A stretch of DNA of 64,000 nt, from assembly GCF_041227145.1 (NCBI RefSeq), contig NZ_JBGFSP010000004.1, positions 248,001 to 312,000 on the forward strand, read 5' to 3'. Positions within the stretch are counted from its first letter, which is position 1, and every line of letters starts with the position of its first letter. This document shows, piece by piece, positions 37,018-46,834 of this stretch. The DNA is from Bacteroides sp. AN502(2024) (GTDB taxonomy: Bacteria > Bacteroidota > Bacteroidia > Bacteroidales > Bacteroidaceae). The position numbers were made by a program, and so were the translations under genes. The notes beneath the pieces are model-generated. The model did not search any database and had not been told where the DNA came from. It saw only the letters and a program-made list of their open reading frames with translations.

Positions 37018-37057
37018 CATTTTATAATATTTAATGAATGTCCCTAAATATAAAGAT

Positions 37058-37091
37058 TTACCCCTGCCACAGATAGCTATAGCAGGGGTAA
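37058..37091 (-). terminator. Terminator downstream of the HpaII-like gene
   Basis: TTACCCCTGC / GCAGGGGTAA 10-bp stem with 14-nt loop, ~90 nt after the gene's stop and just outside the IS. Confidence 0.6.
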
Positions 37092-37178
37092 TTTCCTAAA
37101 AAAGGGAATTTTGACACACCCTCTTAATTTAGTTTGATATAGCCTCAAGAGAACATTGTTTTATACTGTTACTACTTT

Positions 37179-38264
37179 TTACCGTTTGACGAGTCCGATC
37201 TTTGCGTTCAGTTTAAAATAATAAACTCCATTCTCTTTCTCCAGAAATCCGTATTTGTCCTTCTCCAAAGATCCCTTTTCCAAACGAGCATTTTGAAACA
37301 AAAAATCCTCCATCACCTGCTTTTCCGGTTTATGATAACAGAGCACTTCTCCACTTCCATCCACTAGCAGGATACCTTCCACCGCTGAATCCCATCCGTT
37401 ATAAATCTTTGCAGGACGCATTCCTAATGCTAATGCCATCAAGAACTGCTTCATCTTGAATTCATAAAACTTGTGCTTATTGATCAGCTCATCCTTAATT
37501 TTCAACGGATTCCTTTGTTTGATAACCTCCGTCAACTCACTAATACGGGAGATGCCATCCAGATGCATGATACGAACCATTTCTGTCAGTACACGCGGAA
37601 AGTGCAGATCAATCATCAGAAGATTGCTACGAAATACCCGGTCGGCTACATCAGCGTATTTAAGTACACCTCCCAGACGTTCAATCATCATCATCCGTTC
37701 GGCAACTTCATTCGGAGATTCAGGCAAAGCATTGATTTTATTCACCGTTGGAGTGGCAAATTTAATTCCACTCTGTTCCAATTTAAGATTCGCTGCACGC
37801 CCTCCGTCCAGCAACGGTTTCATTGCGCCCAACCGTGAGCGGACATTGAAGCCGCTTAACGGAGCTTTCGGATGCCAAAATGCAACGGAGAAGTCTGTAC
37901 GATCTTCCGTTTTTGCTTCCAGATCGAAAATGGAAGCCTCGTCTAAAAACTCCTCTACCCCTTCCGGAGAGATAACCTCGTTTTCCGGAGAAGATTTCAC
38001 AGCCTGCCATATCAGATCAGCCACAATACCAAAATCTTCACGAGGCATGGACTTAATTCCATTCTCTCCTTCCATACGAATCGTATCTTCTTCAATATAA
38101 TATTGACGTGTTCCGTCATGTTCTTCCCGTTGAATCATCGCAACAGGCCAAAATGTATCTCCCGCCTTTGCCTCTGCCGTACCTGTCACCACTTTACCGT
38201 CCGCCAAAAGACGAAAGAAAGAATAGAGTTCACACCATTCTCTTTTGGTTGCTTCGAATGCCAT
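37179..38264 (-). CDS. HpaII-family type II restriction endonuclease, orphan
   Basis: 361 aa, close to HpaII (358 aa) in length. The N-terminus (FEATKREWCELYSFFRLLAD, then IQREEHDGTRQYYIEEDTIR) and central part (ASIFDLEAKTEDRTDFSVAF) match my memory of the HpaII family, which cuts CCGG. FDLEAK.. is a plausible catalytic D/E..K region. No cytosine methyltransferase gene is in the window; on the left an IS begins ~130 nt away, on the right lies yigZ. Either the host genome is protected from elsewhere, or the protein is inactive or repurposed. Confidence 0.75.
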   Translation of the reverse strand: MAFEATKREWCELYSFFRLLADGKVVTGTAEAKAGDTFWPVAMIQREEHDGTRQYYIEEDTIRMEGENGIKSMPREDFGIVADLIWQAVKSSPENEVISPEGVEEFLDEASIFDLEAKTEDRTDFSVAFWHPKAPLSGFNVRSRLGAMKPLLDGGRAANLKLEQSGIKFATPTVNKINALPESPNEVAERMMMIERLGGVLKYADVADRVFRSNLLMIDLHFPRVLTEMVRIMHLDGISRISELTEVIKQRNPLKIKDELINKHKFYEFKMKQFLMALALGMRPAKIYNGWDSAVEGILLVDGSGEVLCYHKPEKQVMEDFLFQNARLEKGSLEKDKYGFLEKENGVYYFKLNAKIGLVKR

Positions 38265-38311
38265 ATATTTTTGTTTTTCTTTATTTTACTACACGACTTC
38301 CCATATCTTAC

Positions 38312-38929
38312 CTATAAAATATTCTCATCACCAAGAATGCGCGCTGTTTCCACCTTCTCCAAACGTGCACGTAACTTAGGCATCATCGAACAGCGAATAC
38401 GTAATGTCATGCTACAATCCATGTCATACGACTGATTAAGAATCTCCGGCTCCTCTTCTTTCACAATACGCATTACATCATTCATAAAAGGATATTCGAA
38501 CATTACCGTCACCTCCTCATCTACCGTCTTTTCTATAATGGTAGCGGCAGCAATCGCTTCGGCAGCAGCAGCCTTATAAGCAACGATCAATCCGCTCGTT
38601 CCCAATTTGATTCCTCCAAAATATCGGACTACTATAATCAGGATATCCGTCAGTTCATTCGAGTTTATCTGTCCGAGAATCGGTTTACCCGCTGTTCCGG
38701 AAGGTTCTCCATTATCATTAGCACGGAAAACCTTCCGTTCAGCTCCCAACATATAGGCATAGCATACATGCCGTGCGTCATAATACTTTTTCTGATACGT
38801 TTCAAGATACCTCTTTATTTCATCGAGAGTATGCACAGGAAGGGCTATAGCAATGAACTTGCTTCGTTTTTCCGTATAAACACCTTCGGAAGGCCCAATG
38901 ATGGTTTTATAAGTATCTTCAGCGGTCAT
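38312..38929 (-). CDS. yigZ: YigZ/IMPACT family protein
   Basis: 205 aa. EKRSKFIAIALPVHTLDEIK at the start and the family hallmark DNGEPSGTAGKPILGQINSN, with DILIIVVRYFGGIKLGTSGL. C-terminal ferredoxin-like domain (DUF1949). Homologues are linked to ribosome/translation stress responses, but the bacterial role is unclear. Lies 8 nt after the DUF1015 gene, so co-transcribed with it. Confidence 0.92.
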   Translation of the reverse strand: MTAEDTYKTIIGPSEGVYTEKRSKFIAIALPVHTLDEIKRYLETYQKKYYDARHVCYAYMLGAERKVFRANDNGEPSGTAGKPILGQINSNELTDILIIVVRYFGGIKLGTSGLIVAYKAAAAEAIAAATIIEKTVDEEVTVMFEYPFMNDVMRIVKEEEPEILNQSYDMDCSMTLRIRCSMMPKLRARLEKVETARILGDENIL

Positions 38930-38937
38930 GATATCAT

Positions 38938-40185
38938 CTAGTCCAACTTATGGATGATCAGTCCCGAACGCAGTTTCGGTTCAAACCAGGTAGTTTTCGG
39001 CGGCATAATATTGCCTGTATCAGCAATATCCATCAACTGTTTCATCGATACGGGATAGAGAGCCAGGGCCACTTTCATTTCACCGCTATCCACGCGTTTC
39101 TTGAGTTCTCCCAATCCACGGATACCACCTACAAAATCAATACGTTTGTCCGAACGCAGATCCTTTATGCCTAACACTTCATCCAAAATCAAGTTGGAAG
39201 AGATTGTAACATCAAGTACACCAATAGGGTCGTTATCATTGTATGTACCGGCTTTAGCTATCAGACTGTACCATTTCCCCTCCAGATAAAGTGAGAAATT
39301 ATGTAAGCCGGACGGTTTATAGATATCCGTACCTTTCTCTTCCACTATAAAGTTTTTAGTAAGTGCAGCCAAGAATTGTTCGGGAGTCAACCCATTGAGA
39401 TCTTTCACTACACGATTGTAATCAATGATGGTCAGCTGGTTTGCCGGGAAGCAAACAGCCATAAAGTAATTATATTCTTCATCACCTCGGTGATTTGGAT
39501 TCAGCTTTGCCTTCTCCGCTCCCACCAGTGCGGCAGCGGCAGAACGGTGATGTCCGTCAGCAATATAAAGGGCAGGCATTTTAGCAAATTCGGCTGTAAT
39601 GATATCCATATCTTCATCCTGATCGATGATCCAGAAAGTATGTCCAAAGCCATCATCCGGAGCAATAAAATCATAAACCGGTTTGTTTGCCGTATATTTC
39701 TTTATAATAGCATCCAGTTTCTCATTATCCGGATAAGCAAAGAATACAGGCTCAATGTTAGCGTTATTTACGCGGACATGTTTCATACGATCTTCTTCCT
39801 TGTCACGACGAGTAAGCTCATGCTTCTTGATAACCCCGTTCATATAATCCGGGACATAAGCACCGACTACCAACCCGTATTGTGTTTTCCCGTTCATCGT
39901 CTGGGCATAGATATAATAGTTTTCCTTATTATCCTGCACCAGCCAGCCTTTGTCCTGAAACAATTGGAAATTCTCTGCAGCTTTAGCATACACCCGTTCG
40001 TCGTGTTCATCCGTACCAACGGGGAAATCGATTTCCGGTTTAATAATATGATAAAGCGACTTTTCGTTACCTTCCGCTTCTGCGCGGGCTTCTTCTGAAT
40101 TCAATACATCATAAGGACGTGAAGCGACCTGTTCAACAAGGTCTTGTGGAGGACGGATGCCCTTGAAAGGTTTGATTATTGCCAT
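38938..40185 (-). CDS. DUF1015 family protein
   Basis: 415 aa. Typical text: FKGIRPPQDLVEQVASRPYD near the start, YGLVVGAYVPDYMNGVIKKH, LYIADGHHRSAAAALVGAE in the middle and PPKTTWFEPKLRSGLIIHKL at the end. A member of this family has been suggested to act in serine metabolism (serine kinase-like), which would suit its place downstream of serC-serA. A terminator separates it from serA, so it has its own promoter. Catalytic assignment is an inference. Confidence 0.88.
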   Translation of the reverse strand: MAIIKPFKGIRPPQDLVEQVASRPYDVLNSEEARAEAEGNEKSLYHIIKPEIDFPVGTDEHDERVYAKAAENFQLFQDKGWLVQDNKENYYIYAQTMNGKTQYGLVVGAYVPDYMNGVIKKHELTRRDKEEDRMKHVRVNNANIEPVFFAYPDNEKLDAIIKKYTANKPVYDFIAPDDGFGHTFWIIDQDEDMDIITAEFAKMPALYIADGHHRSAAAALVGAEKAKLNPNHRGDEEYNYFMAVCFPANQLTIIDYNRVVKDLNGLTPEQFLAALTKNFIVEEKGTDIYKPSGLHNFSLYLEGKWYSLIAKAGTYNDNDPIGVLDVTISSNLILDEVLGIKDLRSDKRIDFVGGIRGLGELKKRVDSGEMKVALALYPVSMKQLMDIADTGNIMPPKTTWFEPKLRSGLIIHKLD

Positions 40186-40204
40186 GATATTAGTATTTTA
40201 TAGG

Positions 40205-40245
40205 TAAAAAAATAAAAGCCACAGACTTCTTGAAAATCTGTGGCT
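40205..40245 (-). terminator. Terminator of the serC-serA transcript
   Basis: AGCCACAGA / TCTGTGGCT stem with an 11-nt loop, followed on the minus strand by TTTTATTTTTT. Located between serA and the DUF1015 gene. Confidence 0.8.
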
Positions 40246-40348
40246 CAAATATACGATTTATTTCTAAAAAAGACATTCTGCAACGGATTGTTTTTCTTCA
40301 GATACTATCATAGTTATCCGGAGAAATCCGGCTGACTTACTCAGCATC

Positions 40349-41269
40349 TTATTTGTTTACTCTAAATTTCTCGCAGCCATCTTTCAAGAAGCCAACGATT
40401 TGTCGAGCGGCAGCAATACCGGCATTGATATTTGCTTCGGCAGTTTGAGCACCCATTTTCTTTGGAGTCGAGAAATAACGTCCGACAAACTTTTCAGCAA
40501 ATTCAGCGTTGGCAGCAGGCATAATATCTGTAATATATTTGAAGTCTGCACGCTCTTCCATCAACTTAATCAGTTCTGCCTCGTTGATTACTTCCTTGCG
40601 GGCAGTGTTTACCAACATAGCTCCTTTCGGCATATCTTTCAGTAGCGCATAATTGATAGAGTTCTTAGTTTCGGCAGTTGCCGGAATATGAAGAGATACC
40701 ACTTGGCAAGTCTTGTACAACTCTTCTGCCGAATCAAGAGCTTTCACTCCATCTTTTTCGATCACTTCTTTCGGACAGAATGCATCATAAGCATACACTT
40801 CCATCCCGAAACCTTTGGCAATACGAGCTACATTGCGACCGACGTTTCCATAAGCATGGATACCCAGTTTCTTACCCATCAATTCCGTACCGGAAGTACC
40901 GTTATAGAAATTACGGACAGCATATATCATCATTCCCAAAGCAAGTTCGGCAACAGCGTTAGAGTTCTGTCCCGGAGTGTTCATCACACATACATTGTGA
41001 GAAGTGGCAGCAGCCAAATCCACGTTGTCATATCCTGCACCGGCACGGACTAAGATTTTCAATTCTTTAGCAGCATCCAGCACCTCTGCATCCACAACAT
41101 CGCTACGGATAATGATAGCATTAGCCTCTTTTACTGCATCCAGCAATTGAGCCTTATCAGTATACTTCTCAAGCAAAGCAAGCTCAAATCCGGCTGCTTC
41201 TATTTCTTTACGGATACCATCTACTGCAACTTTAGCAAACGGTTTTTCAGTAGCTACAAGTACTTTCAT
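40349..41269 (-). CDS. serA: D-3-phosphoglycerate dehydrogenase (short form)
   Basis: 306 aa from MKVLVATEKPFAKVAVDG at 41269; an ATG at 41299 would add ten unconserved residues. NAD-binding Rossmann motif LGIHAYGNVGRNVARIAKGF near residue 140, LVRAGAGYDNVDLAAAT near 70 and VNTARKEVINEAEL near 220. Lacks the ACT regulatory domain of long SerA. First step of serine synthesis; the next enzyme, serC, is directly upstream in the same direction. Confidence 0.93.
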   Translation of the reverse strand: MKVLVATEKPFAKVAVDGIRKEIEAAGFELALLEKYTDKAQLLDAVKEANAIIIRSDVVDAEVLDAAKELKILVRAGAGYDNVDLAAATSHNVCVMNTPGQNSNAVAELALGMMIYAVRNFYNGTSGTELMGKKLGIHAYGNVGRNVARIAKGFGMEVYAYDAFCPKEVIEKDGVKALDSAEELYKTCQVVSLHIPATAETKNSINYALLKDMPKGAMLVNTARKEVINEAELIKLMEERADFKYITDIMPAANAEFAEKFVGRYFSTPKKMGAQTAEANINAGIAAARQIVGFLKDGCEKFRVNK

Positions 41270-41295
41270 AATCTGATTCTGTAGATAAAGACTTA

Positions 41296-41362
41296 CCACA
41301 GATTACGCAGATTTTCACAGATGATAGAACATAGAAATCTGTGTAATCCGTGTAACCTGTGG
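41296..41362. repeat. Palindromic CACAGATTAC-type repeat element
   Basis: CCACAGATTACGCAGATTTT at the left is mirrored by AAATCTGTGTAATCCGTGTA...CCTGTGG at the right, with a short centre. Such CCACAGATTAC...GTAATCTGTGG units look like Bacteroides intergenic REP-like elements. Lies between serC and serA and may form an RNA hairpin in their transcript. Confidence 0.65.
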
Positions 41363-41373
41363 TGAACATATTA

Positions 41374-42441
41374 TTAATGAAGTTTTTCAAATTCCTGCAT
41401 GCAGTCAATCAAAGCTTGTACGCTTTCTTTCGGCAGAGCATTGTAGCAAGATGCACGGAAGCCACCCACAGAACGGTGTCCCTTAATGCCCACCATGCCT
41501 CTTTCAGTAGCAAACTTTAAGAAGTCCGCTTCAAATTCCTTATATTCAGGAGCCATTACGAAACAGATATTCATACGTGAACGGTCTTCTTTGGCAGCAG
41601 TACCTACGAACATTTTGTTACGGTCGATTTCCCCATACAGCATATCAGCCTTTTCGATGGCGCGACGTTCCATTTCTTTCACCCCTCCCTGCGCTTTAAT
41701 CCAACGAAGAGTCTGCAACGCTGCGTAAATAGGCACAACAGGAGGAGTGTTAAACATAGACCCACCGTCAACATGAGTCTGATAATTCAACATTGTCGGA
41801 ATGTAACGGGAAACCTTGCCCAATGCATCGTTCTTAACGATAACGAATGTAACACCTGCAGGAGCCAGATTCTTTTGTGCACCGCCATAAATACAGATAT
41901 ATTTAGAAACGTCGATCGGACGTGAGAAAATATCAGAAGACATATCGGCAATCATCGGAATCGGAGAATCGAGGTCTTCCTTCAATTCAGTACCGTAAAT
42001 TGTGTTGTTAGTCGTGATGTGGAAATAATCTGCGTCTGTCGGGATTGTGTAATCTTTGGGGATATAAGTATATGTAGCTTCAGCAGAGGAAGCAACTTCT
42101 ACAACTTCACCAAACCCTTTAGCTTCTTTCATTGCTTTCTTTGCCCATACACCAGTGTTCAGGTAAGCGGCTTTCTTTTCAAGGAAGTTATAAGGAACCA
42201 TACAGAACTCCATACTAGCACCTCCACCCAGGAACAGAACCGAATAGCCTTCGGGGATATTGAGTAATTCCTTGAATAATGCCACTGCTTCGTCAACCAC
42301 GGGCTGGAAGTCTTTGGCACGGTGGCTGATTTCCATCAAAGAGAGACCAGATTCGTTGAAATCTAAAATAGCCTTCGCTGTATCCTCTATCACCTCACGT
42401 GGAAGAATAGAAGGTCCTGCATTGAAATTATGCTTTTTCAT
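41374..42441 (-). CDS. serC: Phosphoserine aminotransferase
   Basis: 355 aa, standard SerC length. [20 protein letters not shown] start, PLP lysine in [20 protein letters not shown] near residue 195, MSSDIFSRP before it, and [20 protein letters not shown] near the C-terminus. Makes 3-phosphoserine (and 4-phosphohydroxythreonine for PLP synthesis). Followed by the palindromic repeat and serA. Confidence 0.97.
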   Translation of the reverse strand: MKKHNFNAGPSILPREVIEDTAKAILDFNESGLSLMEISHRAKDFQPVVDEAVALFKELLNIPEGYSVLFLGGGASMEFCMVPYNFLEKKAAYLNTGVWAKKAMKEAKGFGEVVEVASSAEATYTYIPKDYTIPTDADYFHITTNNTIYGTELKEDLDSPIPMIADMSSDIFSRPIDVSKYICIYGGAQKNLAPAGVTFVIVKNDALGKVSRYIPTMLNYQTHVDGGSMFNTPPVVPIYAALQTLRWIKAQGGVKEMERRAIEKADMLYGEIDRNKMFVGTAAKEDRSRMNICFVMAPEYKEFEADFLKFATERGMVGIKGHRSVGGFRASCYNALPKESVQALIDCMQEFEKLH

Positions 42442-42627
42442 TTGAAGTTTGTTTTTGGTTTAACAATTTCGTTATTTTTGTCTTTTGACTTTGCGAATTT
42501 ACGAATTTATTTCTGCTGCACAAATCTTTCCTTATAAAAATACTGTTCCAAAGCAGATTGTCTTTTCTTTTTATTGATTTATACAGGATATATACACCAT
42601 ATTGTTATCCATAGATATCAACTTCTC

Positions 42628-43971
42628 CTACTTCGCTTCCTCCATAATGGTCTTCATACCTTTGATTTTCTCCCCTTGAATCAGATGTAAGAGTTGCTTC
42701 ACCTTCGCCCGGCGAACCGCAACGAAGGCATAATGTTCTTTGACGTCAATTGCTCCGACATCATCGCGGGTCAGGTTTCCTTTTTTATATAAGAATCCGG
42801 CAATATCAACCCGGCTAAGTTTCTCTTTCTTTCCCTTACCTATATATATGGTAGCCCAAACCGATTTCGGAGGACGGGAAGGATTTTCAGGCAACACCAC
42901 TGTTTCCATATTTTCCGGAATATAAGGAGGAACTTTCTCTCCGACATACAGAATTAAATAGGACGTTCCGGTAGCATCCCAACGTGCTGTTCGTCCGTTA
43001 CGGTGGATAAAGGCTTCTTCATTCACCGGTAAGTGATAATGGATAATATGTTCCACCTCCGGAATATCCAATCCACGGGCAGCTAAATCAGTAGAGATCA
43101 ACACATGGCAACTACCGTTACGGAATTTATAGAGCGCACGTTCACGGTCAGGCTGTTCCATACCGCCATGAAAACGCTCTGCAAAGAGTTTTTTATCTGC
43201 CAATAACTGATGTACACGGTCTACTGCGTCCCGATGATTGCAAAAGACGATACTCGAACTACTTCCCAATGTACAAAGCAAGTTGTATAAAACATCAATT
43301 TTATCTTTGGAAGGTGAAAGCACTCTCATCAGTTTCAAACGCGATTTCTGTTCTTCAGAAGCATCCGAAAGGAAGTTCAACTTGACCGTGCGGTTCAATC
43401 CCGTAAAATCAGGAATCTCTTCAGCATCGGTAGCTGAAAGTAATACACGTTTTTTTAATCCCGAAAGCTGTGCGATAATCTCTGTCATTTCATCATGAAA
43501 ACCAAACTCTAAAGATTTATCAAATTCATCGATAATCAAAGTACCAATGGTTTCGGGAGTGAAATTTCCTTTCGACAGATGATCAGTGATACGTCCCGGA
43601 GTACCGATGAGGATAGCAGGACGATTACCTGCCATGCTCTTTTTTTCTTCAGCGATAGGATGTCCGCCATAGCAACAACAGGTTTTCCAGGAAGTTCCCA
43701 TTGCTTTGAACACAGAATCTATTTGCAAAGCCAGCTCACGTGAAGGAACCAGAATCAACGCCTGCACGCTGTCATCATCCGGTTTTAGGATAAGGAGCAA
43801 AGGCAACAGATAAGCCAATGTCTTGCCAGATCCTGTTGGTGACAACAGGATAACATCTTTTTTTCCGGTAACTTGTTCAAGGGCTGCTTCCTGCATCGGA
43901 TTCAACTCATCAATCTTCAAATTGAGGAGGGCCGACTGTATTTGGGGGAAAGATATACGATGATATTCCAT
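42628..43971 (-). CDS. DEAD-box RNA helicase, DbpA-like
   Basis: 447 aa. Q-motif region NPMQEAALEQ, motif I SPTGSGKT, DEAD variant IIDEFDKS (DEFD), SAT as LSATDAEE, motif IV-VI including STDLAARGLDIPE and IHRNGRTAR. A C-terminal DbpA-type RNA-binding domain (TIYIGKGKKEKLSRVDIAGF) suggests a role in large-subunit ribosome assembly. Complete. Confidence 0.9.
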   Translation of the reverse strand: MEYHRISFPQIQSALLNLKIDELNPMQEAALEQVTGKKDVILLSPTGSGKTLAYLLPLLLILKPDDDSVQALILVPSRELALQIDSVFKAMGTSWKTCCCYGGHPIAEEKKSMAGNRPAILIGTPGRITDHLSKGNFTPETIGTLIIDEFDKSLEFGFHDEMTEIIAQLSGLKKRVLLSATDAEEIPDFTGLNRTVKLNFLSDASEEQKSRLKLMRVLSPSKDKIDVLYNLLCTLGSSSSIVFCNHRDAVDRVHQLLADKKLFAERFHGGMEQPDRERALYKFRNGSCHVLISTDLAARGLDIPEVEHIIHYHLPVNEEAFIHRNGRTARWDATGTSYLILYVGEKVPPYIPENMETVVLPENPSRPPKSVWATIYIGKGKKEKLSRVDIAGFLYKKGNLTRDDVGAIDVKEHYAFVAVRRAKVKQLLHLIQGEKIKGMKTIMEEAK

Positions 43972-44104
43972 AACCTATTGTTCTTTAATTATTCTATCAT
44001 GCAGTTAAACATACGAATATAATAGATAAGTACAGATAAAAAAGGAGAACAATCTTCAGAACAGATGCATAACAGATCGGAAAGACATCATGAATCCCCT
44101 AAAA

Positions 44105-44150
44105 AACAAGTGGGAAATCCAAGAAGCACTACCGCCTTTTCAGATTTCCC
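44105..44150 (-). terminator. Terminator downstream of the nqr operon
   Basis: GGGAAATC (44112-44119) and GATTTCCC (44143-44150) pair; on the minus strand the stem is followed by CACTTGTTTTTTAGG. Sits ~60 nt after the nqrF stop. Confidence 0.6.
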
Positions 44151-44208
44151 GCTCTGTTTTTATATACTCTTCCCGGTCATTTTCCGACCGATTGTTCTCT
44201 TCTGCGAA

Positions 44209-45483
44209 TTATCCTCCGAAGTTATCGTACATCAGGTTCTGTGCCGGAACGCCAAGATCGTCGAGCATCTTCTCAACAGCTTTCGACATCGGGCCAGGAC
44301 CACACATATAATATTCGATATCTTCAGGAGCTTCGTGATTCTTCAGATAAGTTTCGTAAATTACATTGTGAACGAATCCCGGAGTATACTTCACGCCTGC
44401 AGCATCAGCAGCAGGATCCGGACGGTCGAGTGCCAGATGGAAAGTAAAATTCGGGAACTCCTTTTCGATCTGCAGGAAATCTTCCAGATAGAACACTTCA
44501 TTCAGTGCACGAGCACCATAGAAGTAAGACATCTTACGATCAGTAACGCGCAATGTCTTGATCATATGCATGATCTGAGCACGCAACGGAGCCATACCGG
44601 CACCACCACCAATCCACATCATTTCTTTATCGGAGTTGAAGATTGGGTGGAAGTCTCCGTAAGGACCACTCATGATTACCTTATCACCCGGTTTCAGGGT
44701 AAAGATATAAGAAGAAGCGATACCCGGCATCACATCCATAAATCCAGGACCTTGGTCTTTCGGTTTGAACGGCGGAGTAGCGATACGCACTGTCAACATG
44801 ATACGGTCACCTTCAGCAGGGTAGTTGGCCATAGAATAAGCACGGATCGTTTCCTCTTCATTTTTACATTTCAACCCGAACAAGCCGAATTTCTCCCATG
44901 CAGGCAAGTATTCGTCACCAATCAGGCTCTTATCGATGTCCTTATTATAATCCATTGAATATTTAGGAATCTTGATTTGTGCGTAAGACCCCGGAATGAA
45001 GTCCATGTGTTCGCCTTTAGGCAAAGCCACGATAAACTCCTTAATAAATGTAGCCACGTTCTTGTTGGAAATCACTTCGCACTCCCATTCTTTCACACCC
45101 AGTACACTTTCGGGCACTTTGACAGCCATATCGCTCTTCACTTTCACCTGACAGCCCAGACGCCAATGGTCTTTCTGCTGTTTGCGGCTGAAATGAGAGA
45201 CTTCAGAAGGCAGAATCTCACCGCCCCCTTCGAGCACCTGACATTTGCACTGTCCGCAAGACCCCTTACCACCACAGGCAGATGACAGGAATACTCCGTT
45301 TACAGACAGCGTATTAAGCAACGTGGAACCGGAAGCCACTTCCAATTCCTTTTCACCGTTGATTGTCAGTTTCACGTTTCCTGATGGCACCAAGAATTTT
45401 TTGGCAACCAACAAGATAACAACAAGCAAGAGAATAACCACAAGGAATACCCCAATGCTCGCTAATATTAAATTCATATCCAT
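44209..45483 (-). CDS. nqrF: Na+-translocating NADH:quinone reductase subunit F
   Basis: 424 aa. One N-terminal membrane helix, a 2Fe-2S domain with SACGGKGSCGQCKCQVLEGG, FAD-binding RAYSMANYPAEGDRI and NADH-binding MWIGGGAGMAPLRAQIMHMI. Takes electrons from NADH into the sodium-pumping complex. Last gene of the nqrABCDEF operon. Confidence 0.97.
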   Translation of the reverse strand: MDMNLILASIGVFLVVILLLVVILLVAKKFLVPSGNVKLTINGEKELEVASGSTLLNTLSVNGVFLSSACGGKGSCGQCKCQVLEGGGEILPSEVSHFSRKQQKDHWRLGCQVKVKSDMAVKVPESVLGVKEWECEVISNKNVATFIKEFIVALPKGEHMDFIPGSYAQIKIPKYSMDYNKDIDKSLIGDEYLPAWEKFGLFGLKCKNEEETIRAYSMANYPAEGDRIMLTVRIATPPFKPKDQGPGFMDVMPGIASSYIFTLKPGDKVIMSGPYGDFHPIFNSDKEMMWIGGGAGMAPLRAQIMHMIKTLRVTDRKMSYFYGARALNEVFYLEDFLQIEKEFPNFTFHLALDRPDPAADAAGVKYTPGFVHNVIYETYLKNHEAPEDIEYYMCGPGPMSKAVEKMLDDLGVPAQNLMYDNFGG

Positions 45484-45501
45484 TGTCTTATTCCTTTCTT
45501 T

Positions 45502-46128
45502 TTAGATGTTCAAACCAGAGAAACACATAAATGCGATTGCCATCAGACCTACTGTGATAAACGTGATACCCAAGCCCTTCAACGGAGCAGGAACGTCAGA
45601 GTAAGCCATTTTCTCGCGGATAGCAGCCAAACCTACAATAGCCAGCAGCCAACCGATACCGGAACCCAATGCGTAAGAAATAGCATCCCAAATATCGCCA
45701 ATGTATTTCGGGTCGCTCGGAGCGAGATTGATACGTTGCTGCATAAACAGAGAGGCACCCATGATGGCACAGTTCACTGCAATCAACGGCAGGAAGATAC
45801 CCAACGAAGCATACAGTGACGGGCTGAAACGTTCTACCACCATTTCCACCAACTGCACAATACCGGCAATAACGGCAATGAAAAGAATAAAACTCAAGAA
45901 ACTAAGGTCTACACCTTCAATAATGGCATTGGCAGCCAGCACTTTGGTCTGCAACAAGTAGTTCACCGGAAGCGTCACCAGCAACACAAAAGTTACAGCG
46001 ATGCCCAATCCTACGGCAGTCTTCACATTCTTCGATACTGCCAAATATGAGCACATACCCAGGAAGAATGCGAATATCATGTTGTCCACAAAGATAGAGC
46101 GGACGAATAAACTTAATAAATGTTCCAT
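45502..46128 (-). CDS. nqrE: Na+-translocating NADH:quinone reductase subunit E
   Basis: 208 aa, six membrane helices. [20 protein letters not shown] near the start and [20 protein letters not shown] in the middle are family signatures; the first Cys sits in a conserved half-channel and helps hold the membrane iron centre with NqrD. Confidence 0.96.
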   Translation of the reverse strand: MEHLLSLFVRSIFVDNMIFAFFLGMCSYLAVSKNVKTAVGLGIAVTFVLLVTLPVNYLLQTKVLAANAIIEGVDLSFLSFILFIAVIAGIVQLVEMVVERFSPSLYASLGIFLPLIAVNCAIMGASLFMQQRINLAPSDPKYIGDIWDAISYALGSGIGWLLAIVGLAAIREKMAYSDVPAPLKGLGITFITVGLMAIAFMCFSGLNI

Positions 46129-46171
46129 ATCTTTTAATTAAGAATTAAGAATGAAGAGTTCTTCATTTCCA

Positions 46172-46813
46172 TTAATTACTTTCTTCTTGCAATTCTTTGT
46201 GACGTGCACGTTGATACCAGATAATACAAGCTACGATAATCAATGCCATCGGCGGCATCAACATCAAACCGTTGTTTACGTATCCGATATTCTTAACAGG
46301 TTCGTAATTAAGAATGTTGAAACCGAGCAACGTTCCCGAACCGAACAGTTCACGGAAAAAAGCAACGAGCACCAAAATCTTAGCATATCCCAAACCATTA
46401 CCTACACCATCCAAGAAAGACTCCCAAGGACCGTTCTGCATGGCAAATGCTTCAAGACGTCCCATCAGGATACAGTTGGTGATAATCAAACCTACATATA
46501 CAGAGAGCTGAACACTTACGTCGTAAGCATAAGCTTTCAGAATTTCACTTACAATAGTTACCAGAGCAGCCACCACCACCAACTGAACAATGATACGGAT
46601 ACGGTTAGGAATGGTTTTGCGCAACAATGAAATAACAACGTTAGCAAATGCGGTAATCACCGTTACTGAAAGTCCCATTACAATAGCAGGCTCCAGTTTG
46701 GCAGTAACAGCAAGTGCAGAACAGATACCGAGCACCTGTACGGTTACCGGATTGTTTATTCCCAACGGAGCAGAGAATACTTCTTTATTTCTCTTTGAAA
46801 ACAGTTGTCCCAT
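46172..46813 (-). CDS. nqrD: Na+-translocating NADH:quinone reductase subunit D
   Basis: 213 aa, six membrane helices, paralogous to NqrE in inverted topology. NPVTVQVLGICSALAVTAKL and YVGLIITNCILMGRLEAFAM are the matching signatures. 21 nt after nqrC. Confidence 0.96.
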   Translation of the reverse strand: MGQLFSKRNKEVFSAPLGINNPVTVQVLGICSALAVTAKLEPAIVMGLSVTVITAFANVVISLLRKTIPNRIRIIVQLVVVAALVTIVSEILKAYAYDVSVQLSVYVGLIITNCILMGRLEAFAMQNGPWESFLDGVGNGLGYAKILVLVAFFRELFGSGTLLGFNILNYEPVKNIGYVNNGLMLMPPMALIIVACIIWYQRARHKELQEESN

Positions 46814-46834
46814 ATTCTATCTTTCTCCTCCTTA

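Larger units (their letters stand above)
35361..37047. mobile_element. Complete insertion sequence (IS5/IS1182-like)
   Basis: Ends are imperfect 22-bp inverted repeats: left TTAGGAATATTCAGTAAATGTT (35361-35382) in two 11-nt halves, right AATATTTAATGAATGTCCCTAA (37026-37047); 18 of 22 positions match. It contains one transposase gene and a hairpin just inside each end. The target duplication is not clear. It lies ~65 bp from the candidate invertible CPS promoter, between it and the orphan endonuclease gene. Confidence 0.8.
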
